64,000 nucleotides of DNA from Pedobacter psychrophilus (GCF_001652725.1 NZ_LWHJ01000032.1:62001-126000), one strand, 5' to 3'. Numbered from the stretch's first letter, positions 8,321-18,246 are shown. The notes: generated from the sequence alone by a model not told the origin. Translations and numbers: made by a program.

Positions 8321-10420
8321 TTAATAGAAATTTGCTCTATTGTCTTTAACTTTTGCTTTTTGTTTTAAAACTTCAAATACAGCACCGTCAACTTGTTGTG
8401 CTATAGCCTGTTCCATTTGTTCTTTCACTTTTAAAACGTTTGCTAAAGGTGCAGGGTTGGTAAAACTTTTTACAGTATAAACATAAATCCCTCTATCACC
8501 CTCTATTGGCTTAGAAACTTTATTAGGTTGTGATCCAAAAATGCTACCAATCACTTTGTTTTCCTGGGCAACACCTGGTATTACAGGGTTTGCAAAAACA
8601 ACGTTTTCTACAGGTGTAACCTGAACACCTATTTTTTGAGCTATTTGCGCAAGGCTTGTTGCACCACTAACATTTTTCTCGAATTGAGCTTTTAAAACTT
8701 TTCCTTGGGCCAATCTTTTAACATCAGGCTCAATTTGTTTTTTAACATCTTCTAAAGATAAAGTACCTTCAGGTTTGATAGCTGTTAATACTGCCACTAC
8801 GTATTTATCACCAATGTCAAAAATTTCGTTAGAAACATCCCCCTTATCTGCTTTATATGCCCAACGCACCAAATTTCTAGCGTCTTCTAATCCTAGTAAA
8901 GATCCTTGAATTGGAGTTACATTTTCTCCTACCAATTTGTTTAAGCCTTCTTTTTTAGCGTTTTCATCAAACTGTTTTGCATTACTTGCATTGCTTAAAA
9001 AGCTTTGCGCTTTTTGATAAGCACCTTGCTCTGTTACAGAACTTGGTGCCAAAGCTTTATCTACAATTGCTAATTTAACTACCTGAGAAGATCCAATTTG
9101 TTTTTCAATTTCTATTACGTGAACACCAAATTGAGTAGCTACAGTAATAATTTGACCCGTTGTTCCTGCAAAAACAGCATCTTCGAATGCTGGAATCATT
9201 GCTCCTCTTCCAAATGTTCCTAAATCGCCACCTTTATCTTTAGAAGCGTCGGTGCCAAACTTAGCGGCTAATGCGGCAAAGTCAGCCCCATTTTGTATTA
9301 AATTTTTCAAAGAATCTGCAGTAGCTTTTGCTTTATCTAATCCTCCAGAAGATGCTGGATTAATTAAGATATGACGAGCCTTTACAGAATCTGGACTAAT
9401 ACGTGAATCTATCAATTTGGCGATTTTATAAGTGCCATTAGAGAAAAACGGACCATATATAAAACCTTTACTAGCTCCAAACATAACTGAGTCTAATGCT
9501 GGTTCTAATTGTCCTTTCTTTTGATAAACAATTGGAGATTTTGTGTCAGAATTAATAGCAACAAATAATGAATCATTTGTTGAAGTTCTTAAACCTTCTG
9601 CAATCTTATCAATTTTAACTTTTGCATCTAAGGTATCTTGTTTAGATGGGGCGGCATTAAAAGCTACATATTCAAAAGTTCTAGTTTCTGTAGCATTTTT
9701 GAATTTATATTTATTTTGCTCGTAATATTCTTTATAATCCGCATCGGTAACAATTACGTCTTTTTCTGGTACGCTTGCATATTCTTTAAAAACATACTCA
9801 AAATTCACTAATTTATTACGGTTTGTATAATCGTCTTTAGCGTCTAAAGAATTTACATAAATACCATTTTTTACTAAATTGATGTACTTCTCGTTTACAC
9901 GTTGTTGTTGAACGTTATCTTCTAAAGCAACCCATTGTGCTTTTAATTGACCACTTGGATCTGTATCTGCACTTTTTCTTGAACTTAAAGCACTTGCTCT
10001 ATCAAACTCACCAGTTTGTTGGTTAGTGAAAATCTGCTTTACTTGTTGAGTAGGATTATTGAATAACAAATCAACAATCTCATCTCCGCCTACTACCAAA
10101 CCTAATTTTTCTGTTTGTTTTTTTAATATAATTCCAGAAACAGTTTGGTTCCAAGTGTTTTCTACTACATAGCTCGTCATTTGGCTATTCAAACTTCCCA
10201 TTTGTTGCTTAAACTGCTGAGAGTTTTGGTCTACACGTTGGTTAAAATCTTTGTAGGAAACAGATTCTCCTGCTACTTCTCCAACTTCTGTTCTAGAATC
10301 AGAAATAAAACCCTGTCCGCTTCTAATCGCATCACTTAACAAGAATGCCACAATCGCAAAACCGATAGCAATCACAATGATTACTCCTGCTCGGTTACGC
10401 AAAAAACCCATTATACCCAT
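8321..10420 (-). CDS. SurA/PpiD-type peptidylprolyl isomerase
   Basis: 699 aa. An N-terminal signal anchor (residues about 12-31, VIIVIAIGFAIVAFLLSDAI) holds the protein in the inner membrane with the rest in the periplasm. A SurA_N-type chaperone domain follows, then a parvulin (PPIC) domain at about 345-445 with the family block VKARHILI, GADFAALAAKFGTD, KGGDLGTFGRGAMIPAFE and FGVHVIEIE. The C-terminal half is a second, degenerate isomerase-like region. The layout is that of PpiD, which helps newly exported proteins fold and outer-membrane proteins mature. It is monocistronic: a terminator follows and the upstream gene is divergent. CAAATTTA at 10459-10466 is a possible -7 element on this strand. 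Confidence 0.87.
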   Translation of the reverse strand: MGIMGFLRNRAGVIIVIAIGFAIVAFLLSDAIRSGQGFISDSRTEVGEVAGESVSYKDFNQRVDQNSQQFKQQMGSLNSQMTSYVVENTWNQTVSGIILKKQTEKLGLVVGGDEIVDLLFNNPTQQVKQIFTNQQTGEFDRASALSSRKSADTDPSGQLKAQWVALEDNVQQQRVNEKYINLVKNGIYVNSLDAKDDYTNRNKLVNFEYVFKEYASVPEKDVIVTDADYKEYYEQNKYKFKNATETRTFEYVAFNAAPSKQDTLDAKVKIDKIAEGLRTSTNDSLFVAINSDTKSPIVYQKKGQLEPALDSVMFGASKGFIYGPFFSNGTYKIAKLIDSRISPDSVKARHILINPASSGGLDKAKATADSLKNLIQNGADFAALAAKFGTDASKDKGGDLGTFGRGAMIPAFEDAVFAGTTGQIITVATQFGVHVIEIEKQIGSSQVVKLAIVDKALAPSSVTEQGAYQKAQSFLSNASNAKQFDENAKKEGLNKLVGENVTPIQGSLLGLEDARNLVRWAYKADKGDVSNEIFDIGDKYVVAVLTAIKPEGTLSLEDVKKQIEPDVKRLAQGKVLKAQFEKNVSGATSLAQIAQKIGVQVTPVENVVFANPVIPGVAQENKVIGSIFGSQPNKVSKPIEGDRGIYVYTVKSFTNPAPLANVLKVKEQMEQAIAQQVDGAVFEVLKQKAKVKDNRANFY

Positions 10421-10584
10421 ATTGTATTGTATATTTTATTTTTAGAGGGCGCAAGATACAAATTTACTTAGTAAAGTGTAAAATTTCTAAAGCCTTATAT
10501 GTACAAGTAAATTAAGTACTTAGGGATTTAATATTTTTAAGTGATTATTTAAAAACAAATATCCTCTTAAATTGCTTTTTAATT

Positions 10585-11301
10585 GTGAAAAAACCTGTTT
10601 TCTTAACGGCACAATGGCGTAAATTAGTAATGGCAAACTATAAAGTTAACGCCGAAATTTTAGAGAAATACGTCCCTCCAAATACTCAATTAGACAGTTA
10701 TAATGGCAATTATTATGTGAGTTTAATTGGTTTTATGTTTCTAGATACCCGCATAAAAGGAATTAAAATTCCTTTTCACGTCAATTTTGAGGAAGTTAAT
10801 TTGCGGTTTTATGTAAAATATAATGATAGAGAAGTATGGAAAAGAGGAGCTGTTTTTATTAGTGAGGTAGTAAGTAAACCAATGATTGCTTTGGTAGCAA
10901 ATACTTTATTTCATGAGCATTATGAAGTATTAAAAACCAAACATTGTTGGGAAAAGCATAGCGATTATCAAAAAGTAAGCTACCAATGGAAAAAGAAAAA
11001 CTGGTACGAACTTTCTGTTTTGGCAGATATTAACGCTAAGAAAATCATCAGCGGAAGCGAAGAAGAATTTATTACCGAACATTATTTTGGGTATACGAAA
11101 ACAGGAAAGAATAAATCTTTAGAATATGATGTGGAGCATAAAAAATGGGAGATTTATAACGTAAAAGAATTTAATGTTAAAACTGATTTTGAAGATTTAT
11201 ATGGAAAGGATTTTGCTTTTTTAAACGAAGCCAAACCAAATTCTGTGTTTTTGGTAGAAGGGTCAGAGATTTTAATTAGGGACGGAAAAAAAGTTTATTA
11301 A
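10585..11301 (+). CDS. YqjF/DUF2071 family protein
   Basis: 238 aa with a GTG start. It matches DUF2071 (YqjF of Bacillus): the AQWRKLVMANYKVNAEILEKYVP opening, YVSLIGFMFLDTRIKGI, and VNLRFYVKYNDREVWKRGAVF are the family blocks, and an acetoacetate-decarboxylase-like beta fold is expected. Cytoplasmic. The function is not known in this phylum. It is monocistronic and converges on the next gene with only 4 bp between the two stop codons. Confidence 0.82.
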   Translation: MKKPVFLTAQWRKLVMANYKVNAEILEKYVPPNTQLDSYNGNYYVSLIGFMFLDTRIKGIKIPFHVNFEEVNLRFYVKYNDREVWKRGAVFISEVVSKPMIALVANTLFHEHYEVLKTKHCWEKHSDYQKVSYQWKKKNWYELSVLADINAKKIISGSEEEFITEHYFGYTKTGKNKSLEYDVEHKKWEIYNVKEFNVKTDFEDLYGKDFAFLNEAKPNSVFLVEGSEILIRDGKKVY

Positions 11302-11305
11302 ATCG

Positions 11306-11788
11306 CTATTTTGCCATTTCTTCTTTTACAGCATTAAAAAGTTCTGATTGTTTTTGTGTACCTATAATATATACCAAACCGTCTCTATCTACTAATTTTA
11401 CGGCGTCTTTTCCGCCGGCATAAAATCTGATGGTTCCATTTCGATGTAAATTATAAACTGGGTTATTTAAAAAATAGGTGCTATAATTTGTTTTTTCTAC
11501 GTTAACAATGCTATTCAAATCTATCTTAACAAGTCTGGTTGTCCATAATCCGTCTAATATCAATGCTTTGTTTTTGATAACCGTTTTATAATGGATCATA
11601 AAAAGCATTAGAATACTAACTACCAAAATGCCACAACCTACAACTAACAATAAATCGCCATTGCGCTCACGGTTTTCTGTCCAATAATAAGCTAAAAAAC
11701 AAAAAGTAGCCATCACCATTCTTATGCTGATGTAATTATAATCGCGACCTAAATATTGTTTTTCGTGAAATGGATGTTGGTTTGGCAT
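11306..11788 (-). CDS. Small membrane protein with PH-like domain
   Basis: 160 aa. Two hydrophobic segments near residues 23-37 and 47-66 are joined by a short charged loop (TENRERNGD), followed by an 85-residue beta-rich tail (KNKALILDGLWTTRLVKIDLNSIVNVEKT ... VYIIGTQKQSELFNAVKEE) that reads like a bacterial PH domain of the membrane-tethered type. I cannot name a function. It starts 2 bp after the stop of tilS on the same strand, so the two are probably co-transcribed. Confidence 0.6.
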   Translation of the reverse strand: MPNQHPFHEKQYLGRDYNYISIRMVMATFCFLAYYWTENRERNGDLLLVVGCGILVVSILMLFMIHYKTVIKNKALILDGLWTTRLVKIDLNSIVNVEKTNYSTYFLNNPVYNLHRNGTIRFYAGGKDAVKLVDRDGLVYIIGTQKQSELFNAVKEEMAK

Positions 11789-11790
11789 TT

Positions 11791-13131
11791 TTAATATTTC
11801 TCTACTGTGAAGATAATTATTTTTTTGGTTTTTGGTTTAATTTTAAATCTATCGTCGCTACGTAAGCCACAAACCCAAATAATTTTGCCATCTCCGTTAA
11901 TTAAAATTGGGATGTTATTTTTCTGTTGGATATTGATTTTTTGGTTAATAAAAAAATCACTCAATTTTTTTACGCCATTCATCCCGAAAGGTTTGAAAGA
12001 ATCACCTTGTTTCCAAAATCTTAATGTTAACGGATAAATCAGCAAATCAGAATCTACATAAATATTGTTTGTATCTACTTTAAATGATGACGGGAAAGTT
12101 TTTAGAAGTGTTTTTTTAAAATTAAATCCAGCGAAATATAATTGATTTTCATCTTCTGAAATAGTAATCTCTTCAATGCGATTTTCTTCTATTACATGAA
12201 TCAGGATATTTTCTCTATCGATAATGATTGAATGCGTATTAGAAAAAAACTGCTTCCCAGAAATTCCATTTAATGTATCTATGATGTCTTTAACAACAGA
12301 TTCTTTAAAATTGAAAGGTTTTAAAATCTCGAATAATAAAAGATTTTGAGGTTTTAAATTTTGGATGTCAGCGATTTTAATTAAAAATCCAGCATCGGTT
12401 TTAACCAAAATAATGGATCTTAATTTTTCTACTTCTAAATTTAAAAATTCTTCTAATTCATTAAAATGATAAAGGTTCCTGGTAAATGTCTGCTCTAAAG
12501 AAGGATTGATTTTTTTCATCTCTGGGATGATATCTAACCTAATTTTGTTACGGATATATTTGTTTGAAGCATTAGAACTATCTTCCACAAAAGCCAAATT
12601 ATTTTCTTTAACGATGTTTACAATATCATCGCTGTTAAAGCAAAGCATTGGTCTGATAATATTCTCTCTTAGTGCTTTTATGCCATGCAAACCCGCAATT
12701 CCGGTTCCTCTAATTAGGTTTTGCAAAACGGTTTCAATAGCATCATTTTGATGTTGTGCAATGGCGATTTTCTGATAATGAAATTGAGTTCTAATTTCGT
12801 CGAAATAAGCATATCTTAAATCTCTTGCTGCCATTTGGGTGCTGATTTTATTTTCCTCAGCAAATTTTTGGGTCTCAAAAGAAGTAAGGTGAAATGGGGC
12901 ATTAAACTGCTCGGATAAATTTTTTACAAAATCTTCGTCACGTTTAGACTCCTCTCCCCGTAAATTGAAGTTACAATGAGCTATCGCAAATTTGAAATCG
13001 AGAGAAAAAAACAAGTGTGCCATGGCAACAGAGTCTTTTCCACCGCTAACCGCTAACAGAATTTTATCTGTTGGGTTAAACAGGGCATTAGATTTGATAA
13101 AATCTTGTAGTTGTTTTGCTGCCAATAACAT
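11791..13131 (-). CDS. tilS: tRNA(Ile)-lysidine synthase
   Basis: 446 aa from the ATG at 13131; an upstream in-frame TTG at 13134 is less likely. The enzyme uses ATP and lysine to convert C34 of tRNA-Ile(CAU) to lysidine, making it read AUA; it is essential. The PP-loop SGGKDS is at 29-34, followed by HCNFNLRGEES and the AIAQHQNDAIETVLQNLIRGTG block. The C-terminal TilS domain ends with LTLRFWKQGDSFKPFGMNG and LSDFFINQKI, typical of the family. It is divergent from the OstA-like gene with 50 bp between start codons, so the two promoters overlap. Confidence 0.95.
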   Translation of the reverse strand: MLLAAKQLQDFIKSNALFNPTDKILLAVSGGKDSVAMAHLFFSLDFKFAIAHCNFNLRGEESKRDEDFVKNLSEQFNAPFHLTSFETQKFAEENKISTQMAARDLRYAYFDEIRTQFHYQKIAIAQHQNDAIETVLQNLIRGTGIAGLHGIKALRENIIRPMLCFNSDDIVNIVKENNLAFVEDSSNASNKYIRNKIRLDIIPEMKKINPSLEQTFTRNLYHFNELEEFLNLEVEKLRSIILVKTDAGFLIKIADIQNLKPQNLLLFEILKPFNFKESVVKDIIDTLNGISGKQFFSNTHSIIIDRENILIHVIEENRIEEITISEDENQLYFAGFNFKKTLLKTFPSSFKVDTNNIYVDSDLLIYPLTLRFWKQGDSFKPFGMNGVKKLSDFFINQKINIQQKNNIPILINGDGKIIWVCGLRSDDRFKIKPKTKKIIIFTVEKY

Positions 13132-13181
13132 CAATCAAAATTAACCGTTTAAAATCGATAGCAAAAAACTAATTTTGCCAA

Positions 13182-15302
13182 GTGAAAAAATCATTGCTGT
13201 TTTTCTTCTTTATTTGCATTTCTGCATTGGCTTTTGCTCAACAAGTTACGCAAGTACAACTATTACGTTCTGACTCTTTTATCGGCTTAAAACGTAATGG
13301 GGAGAACACCAACAAAGTAATTAACCCGGTTTTTCAGCAAGATAATGCTACTTTAACCTGCGATAGCGCTTACTTTTATCTTACCAAAAATAGTTTTGAA
13401 GCTTTTGGAAATGTCCATATAAACCAAGCTGATACCATAAATATCTATTCGGATAAGCTGAATTATGATGGTAATACCAAAATTGCCATCTTAAAAAACA
13501 ACGTAAAATTAACTGATAACGACGCCGTTTTAACCACAAACGATTTAGATTATAACCTTGGGACAAAAATTGGCCAATATTACAATGGTGGTAAAATTGT
13601 AAACGATAAAAATACGCTTACCAGTAGAAACGGTTATTATTTCACCAATAATAAGGATGCTTATTTTAGGTATAACGTAATCGTTAAATCGCCGGATGTA
13701 CTTATAAAATCAGATACTTTAAAATATAATACACAGTCGAAAATTGCATATTTCTTTGGTCCTACAAATATTTATGGCAAAACCGATACACTTTATACGG
13801 AGAACGGACAATATAATACAAGTAACGACCGAGCTGCTTTCGGGAAAAATAATTTGTACACCCAAAAAGCAAAAAGCCTAAAAGGAGATAGTTTATTTTA
13901 TGATGGTGTTGCTGGCTATGGACGAGCGGTAAAAAATATCTTGTTTATAGATACCGCACAAAAAATAGAGCTCCGAGGTAATCTAGGAATTTATAAAAAA
14001 GGCGATGAAAGTATCACGGTTTCTAATAATGCTTACATGACTTTTATCACCGAAAAAGATTCAGTTACGAAAGATAGTGTTTGGCTTACCGCTGATACTT
14101 TAAAGAGCAGAGTGTTAAGGAAGTTGGATTTGTATGCGATGCAACAAGCTAAAATTGAAAAGGAAAAAATAGCTAAAGCCGATAGTACAGAAACAGGTGA
14201 AGTCGCAAAAAAAATAGATAATAATGTTACCATAATTACCGATAGTCTAACTAAGGATAGCTCAAAAAATAAGCAGATTATAATCGATAAAAGTAAAATT
14301 GATTCGGTTAAAAAAGTTGCAATAGAAAAGCCAAAGAAAGTATCTGAAAAACCCAAAAATAGCAGGACCGAAGCAATTGCTATTGAGATTGCAACTCGAG
14401 CACCAAACAAAACCTTTAATTATCAAAATATAAAGGCAGTGAATGAGAATAAGTTAGGCTTGTATAGAGTAAAGCCAAAAGTAATTGCTGTGCCTAAAAT
14501 ATTTGATATAGAGTTACCGCCAGAAGCTACCGATACCGCAAAAATCAGGATTGTTTTGGCTTATCATAAAGTAAAAATCTTTAAATCAGATTTTCAGGCT
14601 AAAGCCGATTCTGCCTTTTTTAGCTATGGCGATAGCATCATGAGGATTTACAAAAACCCTTTGGTTTGGGCTCAAGGAAGTCAGTTAGGAGCAGATACCA
14701 TGTATGTGCAAATGAAGAATAAAAAGATTGATAATATGGATTTAATTAGAAAATCTATAATTGTGAATTCCGATAAAGATTCTGTTAAATTTAATCAGGT
14801 TGCAGGGAAAAATATGAAAGCGTTTTTCAAGAACGAAAAACTAGATGTTGTTTTTGTAAATGGCAATGCCGAAAGTATTTATTTCCCTACGGATAGCGCT
14901 AGCAGTAATGGAATGATGCGTTCCATTACCTCAAGAATGAGGATTAATTTTGATAAAGATAGTGTGATGAGCATTGCATTTTTAAGAAAACCAGAACACA
15001 ATTATTATCCTTTTGAACAGTTAACGGAGGAATTAAAAACGCTGCCCAATTTTAGTTGGAAACCAAAAGAAAGACCAAAATCCAAAGAAGATATTATCCC
15101 AAGTTTAGCGGTTAAAAAAACAAAACCAACTGTTAAAAAACCTTTTAAAGAAGTGCCAAAAGTAGAAAAACCACTTTATAACGATAAGGTGAAGCAAGCC
15201 AAACCAGCTTTCGAACCGCCAAAAGAAGAAAAGCCTTTATATAATGATAAACTGAAGCAGGCGAAGCCTGCTTATGAGCCGAAGAAGGAAGGTATGGAGT
15301 AG
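13182..15302 (+). CDS. OstA-like outer membrane biogenesis protein
   Basis: 706 aa, GTG start, signal peptide MKKSLLFFFFICISALAFAQ. The N-terminal 250 residues are an OstA/LptA-type beta-jellyroll: repeated short strands such as TCDSAYFYLTKNSFEAFGNV, KLNYDGNTKIAILKNNVKL and GYYFTNNKDAYF, each about 23-25 residues apart. This fold carries lipopolysaccharide across the periplasm. A Lys/Glu-rich insert (about 320-410) and a second OstA-like block follow. The tail has a duplicated Lys/Pro-rich unit (VEKPLYNDKVKQAKPAFEPP and EEKPLYNDKLKQAKPAYEP). Large OstA-like proteins of this kind are common in Bacteroidota; involvement in LPS transport is inferred from the fold. Confidence 0.82.
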   Translation: MKKSLLFFFFICISALAFAQQVTQVQLLRSDSFIGLKRNGENTNKVINPVFQQDNATLTCDSAYFYLTKNSFEAFGNVHINQADTINIYSDKLNYDGNTKIAILKNNVKLTDNDAVLTTNDLDYNLGTKIGQYYNGGKIVNDKNTLTSRNGYYFTNNKDAYFRYNVIVKSPDVLIKSDTLKYNTQSKIAYFFGPTNIYGKTDTLYTENGQYNTSNDRAAFGKNNLYTQKAKSLKGDSLFYDGVAGYGRAVKNILFIDTAQKIELRGNLGIYKKGDESITVSNNAYMTFITEKDSVTKDSVWLTADTLKSRVLRKLDLYAMQQAKIEKEKIAKADSTETGEVAKKIDNNVTIITDSLTKDSSKNKQIIIDKSKIDSVKKVAIEKPKKVSEKPKNSRTEAIAIEIATRAPNKTFNYQNIKAVNENKLGLYRVKPKVIAVPKIFDIELPPEATDTAKIRIVLAYHKVKIFKSDFQAKADSAFFSYGDSIMRIYKNPLVWAQGSQLGADTMYVQMKNKKIDNMDLIRKSIIVNSDKDSVKFNQVAGKNMKAFFKNEKLDVVFVNGNAESIYFPTDSASSNGMMRSITSRMRINFDKDSVMSIAFLRKPEHNYYPFEQLTEELKTLPNFSWKPKERPKSKEDIIPSLAVKKTKPTVKKPFKEVPKVEKPLYNDKVKQAKPAFEPPKEEKPLYNDKLKQAKPAYEPKKEGME

Positions 15303-15434
15303 CGATTAAAGATATTCTAATGTTTATCAAGGATTTATTTCCACTTTAGAATTATTAGTTTGACAAAAAATGTATTATACTTACAAAGTTTTATTATAAT
15401 TTTGAATTTAGAAAATAACTTAATCGTAATTAAA

Positions 15435-15863
15435 GTGAAAATCGATAACGAAAAACAACCAACTTACATCAATATTACAACAAAAAATAATGGTGTTAAT
15501 ATAACTTACGCTTATCATGTCCTTCAAAGTGATAAGAATGAATTTGGAAATATCAATTGTTATATCCCGGCTTTTGACATTTATTTCTTTGCAAAATCAG
15601 AAGAGGAAGGTGTATTAATTGGAAAAGCTTTAACTAAAACTTTTTTTAGCTATTGGTTTTCGAATCAAGGGATGGAAAAATTTGCATTGGAAATTAATAG
15701 ATTGGGGTTTACTTCTAAAAACCATCAAACTGCTATGTTCCAGCTTGTGAAAGAGAAAAAAATTAAGAATTCTATAAGATTTAATTCTATTAGAGAAAAT
15801 ATACCAGCTGGTTTTGAAACTGCAAGAAAAAAGATTCAAACAGGAGAATTAAATGCTGCTTAG
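15435..15863 (+). CDS. Unrecognised protein, first of a two-gene cassette
   Basis: 142 aa from the GTG at 15435 (VKIDNEKQPTYINITTK); a TTG at 15360 would add 25 hydrophobic residues. I prefer the GTG because a TAATTTTG element (TAnnTTTG type) lies at about 15396-15403, which would put a transcription start between the two. I do not recognise the family. The N-terminal 70 residues alternate strands and an amphipathic helix (CYIPAFDIYFFAKSEEEG then LIGKALTKTFFSYW), loosely HicB-like; the C-terminal part is basic and helical. Only 2 bp separate it from the next small gene, so the two form an operon. Confidence 0.55.
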   Translation: MKIDNEKQPTYINITTKNNGVNITYAYHVLQSDKNEFGNINCYIPAFDIYFFAKSEEEGVLIGKALTKTFFSYWFSNQGMEKFALEINRLGFTSKNHQTAMFQLVKEKKIKNSIRFNSIRENIPAGFETARKKIQTGELNAA

Positions 15864-15865
15864 TA

Positions 15866-16132
15866 ATGCAAGAAATATCTTTAGACCTTTTTTTAAATAC
15901 ATTACAAGATGCAGGTGTAGATGTTAAATTTTCCGAAACAATTGAAGGGTTTTTAATCCACATATTGAGAGGTCCAAATCAAGTTTCAATTGAATTATTA
16001 GCTCATTATGAAGATTTAGACCCTTATTATGCTGCTAATTGTTTGTCACAGTTAGGAGTGCTGCATCTTTTGCCAATATTAATTCCAAACCATCCAGCGG
16101 CTAAACAAGCGTCAAAATTAATAGCGCCTTAA
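15866..16132 (+). CDS. Unrecognised small protein, second of a two-gene cassette
   Basis: 88 aa, acidic, cytoplasmic. I do not recognise it. It opens with an amphipathic helix (ISLDLFLNTLQDAGVDV), continues with a strand-turn-strand (FLIHILRGPNQVSIELL) and ends with a Pro-rich helix (LPILIPNHPAAKQASKLI). Length and close coupling to the preceding basic protein fit a toxin-antitoxin or small regulator pair, but no known toxin or antitoxin motif is visible, so this stays a guess. About 220 bp of AT-rich DNA without a gene separates it from aspS. Confidence 0.55.
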   Translation: MQEISLDLFLNTLQDAGVDVKFSETIEGFLIHILRGPNQVSIELLAHYEDLDPYYAANCLSQLGVLHLLPILIPNHPAAKQASKLIAP

Positions 16133-16355
16133 AAATATTTTAAATTCCTATTCCTTTTATATAAATATTGAATTTATCTAATTATTGATGAGTTCAACAT
16201 TTATTTCTTTTAATCACCATTTGAGGAATGGATTTATTGTAAACTAAAGTAACCCTTGCTTTGCCAATAACCCTTCTACAACATTCCCATCAATTAAAAT
16301 TGAGTAAAATTATTTTTAAACTTATATTCGCAACTCTTACAAAAAAGGAAACGAA

Positions 16356-18146
16356 ATGCACAGAACACACACCTGCGGGGAATTGAACCTCTCAAATTTA
16401 AACCAAGAAGTAGTTTTAAGTGGTTGGGTACAAAAATCTCGTGATTTAGGCGGGACCACTTTTATTGATGTTAGGGACAGATATGGTTTAACGCAATTGG
16501 TGGTTAATACGGATGATGCTGATGATTTGCGCACTAAAGTGAAAGATTTAGGTCGTGAGTTTGTGATAAAAGTAACCGGAACTGTGGTAGAACGTTCTAA
16601 CAAAAATCCAAAAATGTCGACAGGCGATATTGAAATCAAGGTTTCTGACTTGGAAATTTTGAACATTGCTAAATTGCCTCCGTTTATGATTGAAGATGAA
16701 ACCGATGGTGGCGATGAACTGAGAATGAAATATCGTTATTTGGATTTGCGTCGTAATCCTGTTCGTAATAATTTGATTTTGCGCCATAAAATGGCGCAAG
16801 AAATCCGTAAATATTTAGATGCGGAAGGATTTTTAGAAGTAGAAACACCTGTATTAATAAAATCTACACCAGAAGGCGCAAGGGATTTTGTGGTACCAAG
16901 TCGGATGAATCCAGGTGAGTTTTATGCTTTGCCACAATCGCCACAAACATTTAAGCAGTTGTTAATGGTCTCTGGTTTCGATCGTTATTTCCAGATTGTA
17001 AAATGTTTTAGGGATGAAGATTTAAGGGCGGATAGACAGCCAGAATTTACACAAATTGACTGTGAAATGGCTTTTATTGAGCAAGAAGATATTTTAAATA
17101 TGTTTGAGGGTTTAACCCGACATATGTTTAAAAACGTAAAAGGTATTGAGTTTGATGCTTTCCCAAGAATGCATTATGCCGATGCGATGCGTTTATATGG
17201 TTCTGATAAGCCTGATATCCGTTTCGGGATGGAGTTTGTTAGCCTCACCCCAACCCTCTCCAAAGGAGAGGGAGAAACAGGAGAGGGAGCTGAAGACTTG
17301 GTAAAGGGTTTTGGATTTCCCGTTTTTGATAATGCGGAATTTGTGGTGGGTATAAATGCAAAAGGTGCCGCTTCTTACACTCGTAAACAATTAGACGAGT
17401 TAACAGACTTTATAAAAAGACCGCAAATTGGCGCCACAGGCTTAATTTATATGCGCCATAATGAAGATGGTTCTTTAAAATCTTCGGTAGATAAATTTTA
17501 TAACGAAGAGCAATTGCAAAAATGGTCGGTAGCGTTTAAAACAGAGCCGGGCGATTTAGTTTTAATTTTATCAGGGGTAAAAGAAAAAGCCAGAAAACAA
17601 TTAAACGAATTGCGTTTAGAAATGGGTAACCGTTTAGGTTTACGCGATAAAAATAGGTTTGCACCACTTTGGGTCATCGATTTTCCTTTATTGGAGTGGG
17701 ATGAAGAAACAGAGCGTTATCACGCCATGCACCATCCATTTACTTCGCCAAAGCCAGAAGATATTGAAATGTTAGATACCGACCCAGGAAATGTGAGAGC
17801 AAACGCATACGATTTGGTGATTAACGGAACTGAAATTGGTGGTGGTTCTATCCGTATCCACGATAAAAAACTGCAATCTTTAATGTTTAAGCATTTAGGA
17901 TTTTCGCCCGAAGAAGCTCAAAAACAATTTGGTTTCTTATTAGAAGCTTTTGAGTATGGCGCACCTCCGCATGGTGGTATTGCTTTTGGATTTGATAGAT
18001 TGGTTTCTATTTTGGCTGGTTTAGATAGTATTAGAGATGTAATTGCTTTCCCTAAAAATAATTCTGGTCGTGATGTGATGATTGATTCTCCATCTACCAT
18101 TGATGATAAGCAGAAAAAGGAGTTGAGTATTGAAACTACGGTTTAG
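16356..18146 (+). CDS. aspS: Aspartate--tRNA ligase
   Basis: 596 aa, class II synthetase that charges tRNA-Asp. The N-terminal OB-fold anticodon-binding domain ([21 protein letters not shown]) leads to motif 1, motif 2 ([18 protein letters not shown]) and motif 3 near the end ([13 protein letters not shown]). A GAD insertion domain occupies about residues 290-400. Inside it there is an insertion of about 16 residues, [16 protein letters not shown], encoded by a palindromic repeat (see the repeat at 17243); other synthetases I know have a short turn here. The start is an ATG preceded by AAAAAAGGAAACGAA, a usable ribosome site. A terminator follows the stop. Confidence 0.96.
   Translation: MHRTHTCGELNLSNLNQEVVLSGWVQKSRDLGGTTFIDVRDRYGLTQLVVNTDDADDLRTKVKDLGREFVIKVTGTVVERSNKNPKMSTGDIEIKVSDLEILNIAKLPPFMIEDETDGGDELRMKYRYLDLRRNPVRNNLILRHKMAQEIRKYLDAEGFLEVETPVLIKSTPEGARDFVVPSRMNPGEFYALPQSPQTFKQLLMVSGFDRYFQIVKCFRDEDLRADRQPEFTQIDCEMAFIEQEDILNMFEGLTRHMFKNVKGIEFDAFPRMHYADAMRLYGSDKPDIRFGMEFVSLTPTLSKGEGETGEGAEDLVKGFGFPVFDNAEFVVGINAKGAASYTRKQLDELTDFIKRPQIGATGLIYMRHNEDGSLKSSVDKFYNEEQLQKWSVAFKTEPGDLVLILSGVKEKARKQLNELRLEMGNRLGLRDKNRFAPLWVIDFPLLEWDEETERYHAMHHPFTSPKPEDIEMLDTDPGNVRANAYDLVINGTEIGGGSIRIHDKKLQSLMFKHLGFSPEEAQKQFGFLLEAFEYGAPPHGGIAFGFDRLVSILAGLDSIRDVIAFPKNNSGRDVMIDSPSTIDDKQKKELSIETTV
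17243..17290 (+). repeat. Palindromic dispersed repeat inserted in frame in aspS
   Basis: CCTCACCCCAACCCTCTCC, AAA, GGAGAGGGAG: a perfect 8-bp inverted repeat (17254-17261 and 17265-17272) with a GGAGAGGGAG echo at 17280. The text is a widespread intergenic repeat of Bacteroidota genomes, here translated as [11 protein letters not shown] within the GAD domain of aspartyl-tRNA synthetase. Confidence 0.75.
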
Positions 18147-18206
18147 GCTTTAAATAAGATCAAGGAATAAGGTTATAAAGAATAAAGATTAAGATATTTT
18201 TGATTT

Positions 18207-18234
18207 AAAACCGGTTTTTAAACCGGTTTTTTTA
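18207..18234 (+). terminator. Intrinsic terminator of aspS
   Basis: AAAACCGGTTT and AAACCGGTTTT arms followed by a T-run. It sits between the aspS stop and the convergent DUF4153 gene. The internal ACCGGT pairs allow it to function on both strands. Confidence 0.8.
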
Positions 18235-18246
18235 TGGATTAGAAAT

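Noticed and set aside
15435-16132. HicAB toxin-antitoxin pair
   Set aside because: The first protein has only a loose HicB-like strand-helix pattern and the second lacks the HicA dsRNA-binding-like fold and catalytic His.
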